Assembly: GCA_002729515.1 (NCBI GenBank)
Contig: PBYF01000059.1
Location: 1-64,000, forward strand
Source: Deltaproteobacteria bacterium
GTDB lineage: Bacteria > Myxococcota_A > UBA9160 > SMWR01
Reading direction: 5' to 3'
Length of the DNA: 64,000 nucleotides
The notes beneath the pieces were generated by a model, which did not search any database, was not told where the DNA came from, and worked only from the letters and a program-made list of their open reading frames with translations. Positions 57,262 to 64,000 of this stretch are shown piece by piece (the stretch's first letter is position 1; each line of letters starts with the position of its first letter). The position numbers and the translations under genes were made by a program.

Positions 57262-57480
57262 GCGTCCGTGCGGGGCGAGGCGGTGCAGGTGCCGACGGCG
57301 GAACGCTAGCGCGAGACGGTGTACCTGGCGTTCGAGCCACAGAAGGCGACGCCTTTCGACCGGGAGGCCACGGCGAAAGAGCTCGACGCGATCCCCCTCG
57401 ACACACTATTCCTCGCCCCCGGGAAGCAACACGCGGCACGGCCGGTCCTGCACGAATCTCAGCCGAGTTTCCCGATCTAA
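57262..57480 (+). pseudogene. Broken reading frame with internal stop
   Basis: In the 349-bp space between the phosphatase and TPR genes, one frame looks coding. It reads ASVRGEAVQVPTAER, then a TAG at 57307-57309, then RETVYLAFEPQKATPFD continuing to a TAA at 57478-57480. Amino-acid composition is protein-like but I recognise no family. It may be a decayed gene, or chance in GC-rich DNA. The rest of the gap shows nothing clear. Confidence 0.3.
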
Positions 57481-57544
57481 TCCACGCGCAGGACTTGGCA
57501 ACAGAGTCAACAGGCTCCGCCTGCACGCAGCGCTTCGCCAATAC

Positions 57545-58456
57545 TCACGGTGAATTCCCGCGACCGAGCCTGGCCTTGACTTTCTCGATCCGGTCCTCCG
57601 TCAGCCGCGTTTCGATGTGGTCGGACCCGACCGAGCGCTTGAGCATCTCGAGTGACTGCTCGTAGATCCGCAGCGCCTCGACCCATTTTCCCTGGCGCGC
57701 GTAGAGATCTGCAAGACTCCGGCGATAGATCGCGACATTCGGACTGCTCTCGCCCGCGACCTGCCGTGCCGTCACGATCGCCTGCCGGTGCTGTCGTTCC
57801 GCAACGTCGAAGCGCTCCATCGCCTGGTAGAGAAGCCCCAGATTGTTCTGGATCGTCGCGATCCGTATGGCGTAACGGCCTCCGTGGTCCCCGTAGATCA
57901 AGGCCGCCTCCAGCAAATTGACCTCCGCGAGCCGGTGCTTGCCGAGACGGCGCTGCACCTCGGCAAGCAGCACGATGCTCTCTGCCGTCTCGGGGGCCGT
58001 GGGTTCGAGGCTGCCGATCCGGATCTCGGCGCACTCGGTGAAGGCCGCTTCGGCCTCGGCGAGCCTGCCCTGCATCACCTCCAGGAGCCCAAGACTTTCG
58101 AGCACGTCTGCCCGCAGTTCCGGTTCCGCCGGGGACAGAGCCCTGGCATGGTCACGCGCCAACTCGAGCAGCCGCTGCGCCTTCTCGATCTGGCCCTGGC
58201 GGCGGTAGGCTTCGCCGAGCCCCAGTTCAGAGCGGACGCGGCGCGGGTCCCCCACCGCAAACACGGCCTGCGCCTTGTGCCAGGCCCGCTCGTAGTAGAG
58301 AGCCGAGGCATCGGTTTTGGTCTTGCTCCAGCGACTGCCGCTGGCGTACAGGCGCTCCCAAGCTTCGGCATCGGACTCGACACTCTCCCCTGACTCGGTT
58401 GTCGCGCAAGCCAACGCGAACACGACACAGCAGAGGGCAATGGGGAGGGACCTCAT
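57545..58456 (-). CDS. TPR-repeat lipoprotein
   Basis: A 303-residue lipoprotein. The signal ends in VVFALAC (lipid-modified Cys). Tetratricopeptide-like helix pairs follow: SELGLGEAYRRQGQIEKAQRL, ESLGLLEVMQGRLAEAEAAF, LAEVQRRLGKHRLAEVNLLE, QNNLGLLYQAMERFDVAE and RRSLADLYARQGKWVEALRI, each with the small-aromatic spacing of TPRs. It probably scaffolds an envelope protein complex. The ATG at 58454-58456 was chosen because it begins the signal peptide; further upstream sequence is not protein-like. Confidence 0.88.
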   Translation of the reverse strand: MRSLPIALCCVVFALACATTESGESVESDAEAWERLYASGSRWSKTKTDASALYYERAWHKAQAVFAVGDPRRVRSELGLGEAYRRQGQIEKAQRLLELARDHARALSPAEPELRADVLESLGLLEVMQGRLAEAEAAFTECAEIRIGSLEPTAPETAESIVLLAEVQRRLGKHRLAEVNLLEAALIYGDHGGRYAIRIATIQNNLGLLYQAMERFDVAERQHRQAIVTARQVAGESSPNVAIYRRSLADLYARQGKWVEALRIYEQSLEMLKRSVGSDHIETRLTEDRIEKVKARLGRGNSP

Positions 58457-58636
58457 ACGCGAACGAGTAGGATTGCGGCCCCGACCGGCCGGAGCCATCC
58501 CGTGGCGGCGGGAAAGAAGACCAGCGGCGGCGGGGACATCGAGGCGAAGTGCAGCATCCGAGCCATGGAAGCCGCGAGCGCAGCCGAAGTCAACGCAACG
58601 GCATGGTATGCTCTGCACGCGCCGTAAGGAGCACGC

Positions 58637-59563
58637 TTGCCCCAGGAGACCGGACCCGTTCTCGTCACCGGGGCCAACGGCCACCTCGGCCGCCGGCTGC
58701 TACGCCGCCTTTCGGGATCGCGCCCGCTGCGGCCGGTCGTTCGCTCCGAGCGTGCAGCCGAACAGATCTCGGCCCTCGACCTGCCCGACCCGCCTCCCAT
58801 ATCGATCCTCGACTACGGCGACGCGGCGGCGCTGACCCAGGCGGCGAGCGGTTGCAGCCACGCGGTGCACCTGGCCGGCATCCTCAAGGAGAACTCGAGC
58901 AGCCGCTACGCCGACGCGCACGAGCGCGCGTCTCTCGCTCTCGCCAACGCCTCGGATGCCGCCGGCCTGAGCCGCATCGTGTACCTGAGCATTCTCGGGT
59001 CGAGCCAGGACTCGGCCAACGCCTGCCTGGCTTCGAAGGGACGCGCCGAACAGATCTTGATGGCGGCGCGCACCCCCACTCTCGTGTTGCGAGTACCGAT
59101 GGTTCTGGGAGAAGGAGACTTCGCCTCTCTAGCACTCGGGCGCCGCGCACGTGCCCGAGCCACAGCACTGACTCGCGGAGGCACCTGCCTCGAGCAGCCC
59201 ATCTACGCAGGTGATGTCGTCGACGCAATCGTCGCAGGAACGACGCGCGACGGACTCGACGATCTGGCGCTCGATCTCGCCGGCCCCGAGTCGCTGCCCC
59301 AGCACCAGCTCGTGGCGCGCGCTGCAGCCGCGGCCGGTGCCGACGGTCCAACAACCCTTGCGGTTCCTTACGCGCTGAACCACGCCCTCGCGTGGATCTT
59401 CGAGAAACTCGTTGACGACCCGCCTGTCACACGTCCCATGCTCGGTGTGCTCGACTGTGACGATCAGGTCGATCCGAGCGAAGCCCTTGCGAAGCTCGGC
59501 ATCGAGTCCACTTCCCTCGACGAAATGCTGCACCGCTGCGTGGGACTGGGAGCCGGCCGATGA
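58637..59563 (+). CDS. NAD(P)-binding epimerase/NmrA-like protein
   Basis: A 308-residue atypical SDR. PVLVTGANGHLGRRLLRRL is the nucleotide loop. HAVHLAGILKENSSSR, RIVYLSILGSSQDSANACLASKGRAEQI and LRVPMVLGEGDFASL resemble the complex-I NDUFA9-like or NmrA branch, where the catalytic Tyr is lost. The TTG start at 58637 has AAGGAG five bases upstream. It overlaps the flippase-like gene by four bases, suggesting a role in membrane lipid or isoprenoid work, though no direct evidence shows this. Confidence 0.82.
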   Translation: MPQETGPVLVTGANGHLGRRLLRRLSGSRPLRPVVRSERAAEQISALDLPDPPPISILDYGDAAALTQAASGCSHAVHLAGILKENSSSRYADAHERASLALANASDAAGLSRIVYLSILGSSQDSANACLASKGRAEQILMAARTPTLVLRVPMVLGEGDFASLALGRRARARATALTRGGTCLEQPIYAGDVVDAIVAGTTRDGLDDLALDLAGPESLPQHQLVARAAAAAGADGPTTLAVPYALNHALAWIFEKLVDDPPVTRPMLGVLDCDDQVDPSEALAKLGIESTSLDEMLHRCVGLGAGR

Positions 59564-60525
59564 GCGGAGGAGCAAAGAGCCTGCGGGGAGACATCTTGAA
59601 GCGCGCGATCCCGTGGATCGTGACGCTCGCCTGCTTCACCTATCTCTACTTCCGCATCGATGGCGCCGCCCAGCGCGAGGGCTCGAGCGCGATCCCGTAC
59701 CTAGCAAACGTCTTCGCGAATGTCAGCTGGGCACGATGGCTCGGGCTGATGGTTCCCTACTCGATCTTCTTCTTCCTCATCGATTCGCTGGTCGTGTGGC
59801 GGGTCATCAACTGGTTCAACGCCCGCGTGCGCTACGCGGACATCCTGCCGATTCGCGGCAGCACGTACATCATCTCCATCCTGAACGAGCAGGTCGGAAA
59901 GGGGGTCATGGCGGTCTACCTGAACCGCCGCGACGGGGTGCCCGGCTGGCAAGTCGGCTCCAGCATGCTCTTCATCATGTTCTGCGAGTTCTTCTACCTG
60001 CTGCTCTGGGCCAACGTGGGCTACGCGCTGCAGGGAGACGCTCTGCCGCCACAATTCGGCCTGCTTCCCTGGGTCGCGCTGGGCTCCGGAATCTTCTTCG
60101 CGCTCTGGGTGCTCTACTTCCGCGGCGCGATCGCCCCGACCAGCCGGCTGCGCGACCGGCAGATCCTGCACGCATTCCGCCAGGCAAAGTGGTGGCAGTA
60201 CGGCGCGATCGTCTTGCTCCGCTCGCCGGCCCTGCTGATGGCGGTCGTGGTCTACACCCTGTCGCTGCGCCTCTTCGATCTCGAGACAGGGTTCCTGGAT
60301 ATGCTCATCACCCTCCCGCTGATCTTCTTCGGAGCCGCAATTCCAACACCGATGCGAGCCGTCGCCATCACGCTCTGGTCGTTTCTCTATCCTGAAAATC
60401 CGGCGCAGGCCACCGCCTTCGGACTCGTGCAGCACAACTTCTTCATCTTTTTCAACGCGTCGATCGGATTGTTGTTCCTCAGACGGGCAAACCGCGAGCT
60501 CTTCGGGCCAAAAAGAGCCACCTGA
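59560..60525 (+). CDS. Flippase-like integral membrane protein (LPG synthase TM/UPF0104-like)
   Basis: A 321-residue membrane protein with about eight helices, including IPWIVTLACFTYLYFRI, GLMVPYSIFFFLIDSLVVW and FNASIGLLFLRRANREL. STYIISILNEQVGKGVMAVYLNRR resembles the conserved polar loop of the lysylphosphatidylglycerol-synthase transmembrane family, whose members may flip lipids. Assignment is by hydropathy and this loop only. It starts inside the end of the preceding gene. Its 3' end overlaps the convergent CDP-alcohol phosphatidyltransferase gene by 47 bp. Confidence 0.75.
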   Translation: MSGGAKSLRGDILKRAIPWIVTLACFTYLYFRIDGAAQREGSSAIPYLANVFANVSWARWLGLMVPYSIFFFLIDSLVVWRVINWFNARVRYADILPIRGSTYIISILNEQVGKGVMAVYLNRRDGVPGWQVGSSMLFIMFCEFFYLLLWANVGYALQGDALPPQFGLLPWVALGSGIFFALWVLYFRGAIAPTSRLRDRQILHAFRQAKWWQYGAIVLLRSPALLMAVVVYTLSLRLFDLETGFLDMLITLPLIFFGAAIPTPMRAVAITLWSFLYPENPAQATAFGLVQHNFFIFFNASIGLLFLRRANRELFGPKRAT

Positions 60526-61030
60526 GCCGATCGGCCATTGAGACAAGAGTCGAGGCGACGAGCACCCAGGCGAGCAGAGTGACGAGGTCGGCGCCTGGCC
60601 AACCGAGTCCGAGTGCGTCGCGAACGATCGGTACGGCGACGATCACGTAGTAGGCGATGCCGTTGCAGCGGCCGAGTTTACTGGGCCGCAGGTTCCGCGC
60701 GGAAAGCCAGCGCGAATCGAGCGCGTATTGCAGAAACGCAGCGGCTATCAGCATTGGAAGCAGCGCCGGAAGCACGCCGGCACACGACAGCGCCGCTGCA
60801 CCGGTGCAGACGAAGATCGCATCCGCGGCGTGGTCGATGATACCGCCGAGCGGTGTGGCCTCGCCGTAGCGCCGTGCCGCCCAGCCATCGGCGCAGTCCG
60901 TGGCAACCGCCAAGACGAAGACGAGCGTCGCGAGCACGGGTCTCTCGGCGCCGATTGCACCAAAGAGCGCCGGTGCGGCCAGAAGACGCAGCGCCGTGAA
61001 TCCGTTCGCCCGCGTCAGCCAAGAGTCCAT
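60479..61030 (-). CDS. CDP-alcohol phosphatidyltransferase
   Basis: A 183-residue membrane enzyme of phospholipid synthesis. The full motif D-x2-DG-x2-AR-x8-G-x3-D-x3-D is present in DCADGWAARRYGEATP and GGIIDHAAD. About six transmembrane helices are seen. It would transfer a phosphatidyl group from CDP-diacylglycerol to an alcohol (glycerol-3-phosphate, inositol or similar). The acceptor cannot be told. It diverges from the cytochrome gene across 44 bp. Confidence 0.9.
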   Translation of the reverse strand: MDSWLTRANGFTALRLLAAPALFGAIGAERPVLATLVFVLAVATDCADGWAARRYGEATPLGGIIDHAADAIFVCTGAAALSCAGVLPALLPMLIAAAFLQYALDSRWLSARNLRPSKLGRCNGIAYYVIVAVPIVRDALGLGWPGADLVTLLAWVLVASTLVSMADRLRWLFLARRARGLPV

Positions 61031-61074
61031 CGAGACGAGACGGTACCGGCGCAGGCGCTAAGCTGCACAAAATC

Positions 61075-61398
61075 GTGCGACACTCCTGGTCCGTACTCAT
61101 CGCCCTGGTCGCACTGTCCTGCTCCAATGCGGGCGACACGCAAACAGCGGTGCAGCGCGGCGAGATGATCTATCGCAACACCTGCACCGTCTGTCACGCA
61201 CAGGATCCCGCGCAGGTGGGGAGCCTGGGACCTCCCGTGGCGGGCGCGTCGGCGACGCTGCTCGAGGCAAAGGTGGTGCGCGGAGAACATCCGCTGGGCT
61301 ACGAGCCCAAGCGCACCACGAACCAGATGCCCCGGCTCGCCTACCTGAAGGACCACATCGGAGATCTCGCGGCGTATCTCGACTCCGTGAACCGCTAG
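61075..61398 (+). CDS. Monoheme c-type cytochrome, lipoprotein
   Basis: A 107-residue cytochrome. The heme motif is CTVCH. The axial Met is in TNQMPRLAYL, and the region between is typical of small class-I cytochromes. A lipoprotein signal ends at LVALSC. It is anchored to a membrane and exchanges electrons with partners outside the cytoplasm. GTG 61075 is the start. It converges with the PuuD-like gene, sharing a CTAG stop overlap. In known PuuD proteins the cytochrome is the C-terminal domain of the same chain. Confidence 0.92.
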   Translation: MRHSWSVLIALVALSCSNAGDTQTAVQRGEMIYRNTCTVCHAQDPAQVGSLGPPVAGASATLLEAKVVRGEHPLGYEPKRTTNQMPRLAYLKDHIGDLAAYLDSVNR

Positions 61399-62093
61399 AT
61401 CAGGAACACCTGGGACAGCAGAAGAACGGTGGTCAGTGCCAGACCCGCATGGATCGTGCCGGAGACGGTGGTGAGCGGCTTCTGCGTGGTCGCATCCGGT
61501 CCGATCAGGCCATTGATCTCGACCAGGCCGATGACGATGAATGCCACCGTCCAGTACGTCAATACGTGTATGCCGACATCCGCACCCCTTGCGAGGGAGG
61601 GCAGGTGACTCGCCGCCGCCATGAAAAAGAGCATCGGGATCGAGAAGAGCGTATTGGTGCGCGACGCCATCCCAGCCCGGGCCCCGGCCCCGGCGGCTGC
61701 CGGGTTCGCCTCGCCGCCACCCGCCACGTTCTCCGCGTTCGCAATGACGATCTTCTGGGCGGGCCAGATCAAGAACCACACATTCAAGAACATGAGCGTG
61801 CCCATGAGGCCTCCGGTCAGGACGCGGGTCATGTAGCCCGAGCTCAGGGAGGTGCCCGTGTGCAACTTGAGAAACAGCATCAACACGCCTGAAAGGAGGG
61901 TGAACATGGCGCCCCAGCGAAACCACCAGAGCGCGGCGGGCACGAGTCCCCGCGTCATCGCACTCTTGGCCGTACCGCCGAGCTCCGTGCCAAAAAAGGG
62001 TGTCTGGATGAAGTTGAAGTAGTAGAGAACACCGATCCAGGTGATCCCAGCCAGGAAGTGAATCCAGCGGAGTAGAAACTCTGTGATCTCCAT
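61395..62093 (-). CDS. PuuD-like membrane domain protein (urate hydroxylase-type)
   Basis: A 232-residue membrane protein of the PF06181 type. It starts MEITEFLLRWIHFLAGITWIG. WFRWGAMFTLLSGVLML, GTLMFLNVWFLIWPAQKIVIANA and PMLFFMAAASHLPSL match the N-terminal membrane part of the urate hydroxylase PuuD. Seven or eight helices are likely. PuuD normally continues into a cytochrome c domain, but here the protein ends before it. A separate cytochrome gene lies tail-to-tail with it. Catalysis on urate is not established for such forms. GGAGGG lies upstream of ATG 62091-62093. Confidence 0.85.
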   Translation of the reverse strand: MEITEFLLRWIHFLAGITWIGVLYYFNFIQTPFFGTELGGTAKSAMTRGLVPAALWWFRWGAMFTLLSGVLMLFLKLHTGTSLSSGYMTRVLTGGLMGTLMFLNVWFLIWPAQKIVIANAENVAGGGEANPAAAGAGARAGMASRTNTLFSIPMLFFMAAASHLPSLARGADVGIHVLTYWTVAFIVIGLVEINGLIGPDATTQKPLTTVSGTIHAGLALTTVLLLSQVFLI

Positions 62094-62124
62094 GGCATCC
62101 CTCCTCGATTGAAGCCCGGGCAGT

Positions 62125-63051
62125 CTAGGGCAATCTCCACGGGTATGGGTGTCTCTTCCCGGCCGCCCAGCGCGGAACTCGCGTGGCGATGCGACCCCAG
62201 CCCAGATCCTCGAACAGCGTCTCGACCTCATTGCGGTCCGCACCTACCCAGTTCATCTCGCGCAACAGGGCGCGGATCCCCGGTACGTCGCGAACCAGCG
62301 TCGCGAGGTCGCGGGTACGCAGCGCCTGCTCCCGATGCGCATCGATGAGTCCGGCCACTCGTTTTGGACCGCGCACCGCAACGCCGGCCCACCGATCGGA
62401 GTCGGCCGGCACCTCCTCGATTCGGCGGAAGGCGCGCAATGCCGCAGCCGCGGTCTTGGGTCCGACTCCCGGCACACCCGGAAGGTTGTCGACGCTGTCT
62501 CCCATGAGCCCCAGGTAGTCTGGAATCTGTGCCGGGTCCACGCCGAAACGCTCTCGCACGCCGTCGGCGTCGCAGCCGATCTCCTTCGCCATGTCCCAGA
62601 GCGTGACGCGCCCGTCTTCACGAACCAGTTGCGCCAGGTCCTTGTCGGTCGTCACCACCCGGGCGCTAGCGCCACGTCGCACCAGCTGCGTCGCGCACGT
62701 CGCGATCACGTCGTCGGCTTCGTAGCCCTCCACTTCGAGCGCGGGGATGCCGAGGGCGCGCGTCGCCTCGGTACAAAGATCCCACTGGGGCTCGAGGTCG
62801 TCGGGAACCTCGCCGCGTTGGGCCTTGTAGTCCGGGAATTCCTCGTTGCGGAAGCTCTCCATCGCGTAGTCGAAGGCCACCGCCAGGTGCGTGGGCTCGT
62901 GGTCGGTGAGGTACTTGAGGAGCGTGTTGGTATAGCCATAAGCGGCGTTGGTCGGCGTTCCGTCAGGCGCCTTCATCTCGGGCAGCGCGTAGTAGGCACG
63001 GAATACCCACACCGGACCGTCGATCAAGTGGACCAGGGGTCCCCCGGCCAC
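62125..63051 (-). CDS. Stand-alone 5'-3' exonuclease (Pol I N-domain/flap nuclease type)
   Basis: A 308-residue nuclease equal to the N-terminal domain of DNA polymerase I. VHLIDGPVWVFRAYYALP starts the metal site, followed by LAVAFDYAMESFRNEEFPDYKAQR. GYEADDVIATCATQL and VVTTDKDLAQLV hold the metal aspartates. IPDYLGLMGDSVDNLPGVPG is the helix-hairpin-helix region. It would remove RNA primers and flaps. GTG 63049-63051 starts just after the proS stop, so the genes are coupled. Whether Pol I elsewhere also has this domain is unknown. Confidence 0.92.
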   Translation of the reverse strand: MAGGPLVHLIDGPVWVFRAYYALPEMKAPDGTPTNAAYGYTNTLLKYLTDHEPTHLAVAFDYAMESFRNEEFPDYKAQRGEVPDDLEPQWDLCTEATRALGIPALEVEGYEADDVIATCATQLVRRGASARVVTTDKDLAQLVREDGRVTLWDMAKEIGCDADGVRERFGVDPAQIPDYLGLMGDSVDNLPGVPGVGPKTAAAALRAFRRIEEVPADSDRWAGVAVRGPKRVAGLIDAHREQALRTRDLATLVRDVPGIRALLREMNWVGADRNEVETLFEDLGWGRIATRVPRWAAGKRHPYPWRLP

Positions 63052-63052
63052 G

Positions 63053-64000
63053 CTAGATCTGCGACGAGAGACCGCGCTCCTCGAGCACCGCCTCGGCGGT
63101 CGCCTCGGCCGCTTTCTGGAGGTCCATGGTCCGGGAGGTCTTGCCGCGCCGCCGCACCAACTCGACCTTGCCTTCCGCGAGACCCCTGGGTCCGACGACC
63201 AGGCGATAGGGAACGCCGACCAGATCCGCATCCTTGAACTTGACACCCGGCCGCTCGTCCCGGTCGTCGAGAATGACTTCGATCCCCGCAGTCACCAGGG
63301 CGTCGTAGAGTGCGCCCGCGGCATCCCGGGTCGCGGCATCCTTGGCGTTGAGCTGCGTGACCACGACCTCGAAGGGCGCCACGCTGAGCGGCCAGACGAT
63401 GCCCGACTCGTCGTGATGGCGCTCCACGACCGCCGCCATGGTTCGCTGGATGCCGATGCCGTAGGACCCCATGACGATCGGCCGGGTCTTGCCCTGTTCG
63501 TCGAGTACCGCCGCGCCCATCACTTCGTAGCGCGTGCCGAGCTTGAAGATGTGGCCGATCTCGATCGTCTTCTGCACGGCGAGCGGGCCGTCACAAGCGG
63601 GACACGATTCGCCCTCATTCACCTCGCGAAGGTCTAGCCACGCGTCCACCGCGATGTCATGCTCGACATCGACGCCGCGAAGGTGGAAGCCGTCTTCGTT
63701 TGCACCGGTCACCATGCCACATCGCCCGCGCAACGCTTCATCGGCCACGATCCGGACACCGCTCACTCCGACCGCGCCCAGACTCCCGGCCGCGGCACCG
63801 AGCGCAGAGAGAATCTCCTCGTCGGACGCGGCGCACCAGTCGACGCTCCCCAGTCCGTCGGAGAGCTTCTGCTCCACCAGTGAATGGTCGCCGCGAAGAA
63901 GCACGAGCGTGGGCTGCGCGTCCACCGTGTAGACGAGCGTCTTGATCTGCCGTTCCGGCGGAGCCCCTGCGTCGAAGCGGGCCAGGTCGTCGATGGTGCG
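63053..64000 (-). CDS. proS: Prolyl-tRNA synthetase, C-terminal part (5' end beyond window)
   Basis: The last 315 residues of ProS; the gene continues past the right edge. The first ~115 residues are the YbaK-like insertion (editing) domain (TLVYTVDAQPTLVLLRGDHSLVEQKL, split by a short turn). GESCPACDGPLAVQKTIEIGHIFKLGTRY is the class-II core, and VMGSYGIGIQRTMAAVVE is motif 3. The anticodon-binding domain follows (WPLSVAPFEVVVTQLN, then DDRDERPGVKFKDADLVGVPYR). This arrangement is the long bacterial ProS form. It is upstream of the exonuclease gene. Confidence 0.95.
   Translation of the reverse strand, partial: RTIDDLARFDAGAPPERQIKTLVYTVDAQPTLVLLRGDHSLVEQKLSDGLGSVDWCAASDEEILSALGAAAGSLGAVGVSGVRIVADEALRGRCGMVTGANEDGFHLRGVDVEHDIAVDAWLDLREVNEGESCPACDGPLAVQKTIEIGHIFKLGTRYEVMGAAVLDEQGKTRPIVMGSYGIGIQRTMAAVVERHHDESGIVWPLSVAPFEVVVTQLNAKDAATRDAAGALYDALVTAGIEVILDDRDERPGVKFKDADLVGVPYRLVVGPRGLAEGKVELVRRRGKTSRTMDLQKAAEATAEAVLEERGLSSQI

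Noticed and set aside
58457-58636. A sigma-70 promoter for the epimerase gene at 58637
   Set aside because: A TATGCT box is present near 58610, but no convincing -35 box lies at the right distance.

Overview
This is a GC-rich (roughly two-thirds G+C) chromosomal window, packed with genes and rich in GTG and TTG starts and 4-bp stop/start overlaps. No rRNA, tRNA, CRISPR array, insertion sequence or prophage module was seen. The gene content suggests an uncultured bacterium of the deltaproteobacterial grade (Myxococcota, Desulfobacterota or Binatota relatives). The grounds are a DUF6178-like protein, a Rrf2-sufBCDSUT operon, several F420-type luciferase-like oxidoreductases, a GMC oxidoreductase, a sulfotransferase and a small histone-fold protein. 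This placement is inferred from gene content only.

Layout. 1-9.3 kb: a 26-bp tandem repeat, a Nudix hydrolase diverging from a DUF6178-like gene, a bacterial histone-fold protein, a Sir2 deacylase, threonine aldolase, a phospholipase D-type protein, ilvD, a Gfo/Idh oxidoreductase and an F420-type oxidoreductase. 9.3-13.5 kb: sulfotransferase, a CPA-type cation antiporter with a TrkA-N domain, and a cation diffusion facilitator.

13.6-25.9 kb is the most striking region: a tightly overlapping operon that looks like a dedicated type II fatty-acid or polyketide-like pathway. In order it encodes a FabI-like reductase, a KAS III-like synthase, FabA, a FabZ-like dehydratase, a KAS I/II, an acyl carrier protein with Asn-Ser in place of Asp-Ser, a PlsC-type acyltransferase, a phosphopantetheinyl transferase, a 1862-residue single-chain biotin-dependent carboxylase laid out like eukaryotic acetyl-CoA carboxylase, and an F420-type oxidoreductase. 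The operon carries its own malonyl supply, carrier activation and acyl transfer. It has no ketoreductase or malonyl transacylase, so it presumably borrows these from housekeeping genes.

26-41 kb: a transporter-HEAT-cyclic-nucleotide fusion, SRPBCC protein, GMC oxidoreductase, a BHMT-like remnant, an autoregulated TetR gene, a glycosyltransferase with no ordinary start codon, bioA, another F420-type oxidoreductase, a PDZ/GAF histidine kinase, cysH, an MFS remnant, a thiamine-binding protein and folK. 41.2-46.0 kb: a second unusual operon of aminotransferase, LuxE-like acyl-protein synthetase, LuxC-like acyl-CoA reductase and epimerase, which together could make fatty aldehydes or amines.

46.1-52.1 kb: a complete SUF iron-sulfur operon with a readable promoter whose spacer is filled by an inverted-repeat operator. 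52.2-64 kb: MFS transporter, hydrolase, lipoproteins, a beta-lactamase-fold protein with a peptidoglycan-binding domain, phosphatase, TPR lipoprotein, epimerase, flippase-like protein, CDP-alcohol phosphatidyltransferase, a cytochrome c convergent with a PuuD-like membrane protein, a stand-alone 5'-3' exonuclease, and the C-terminal part of prolyl-tRNA synthetase running off the window.
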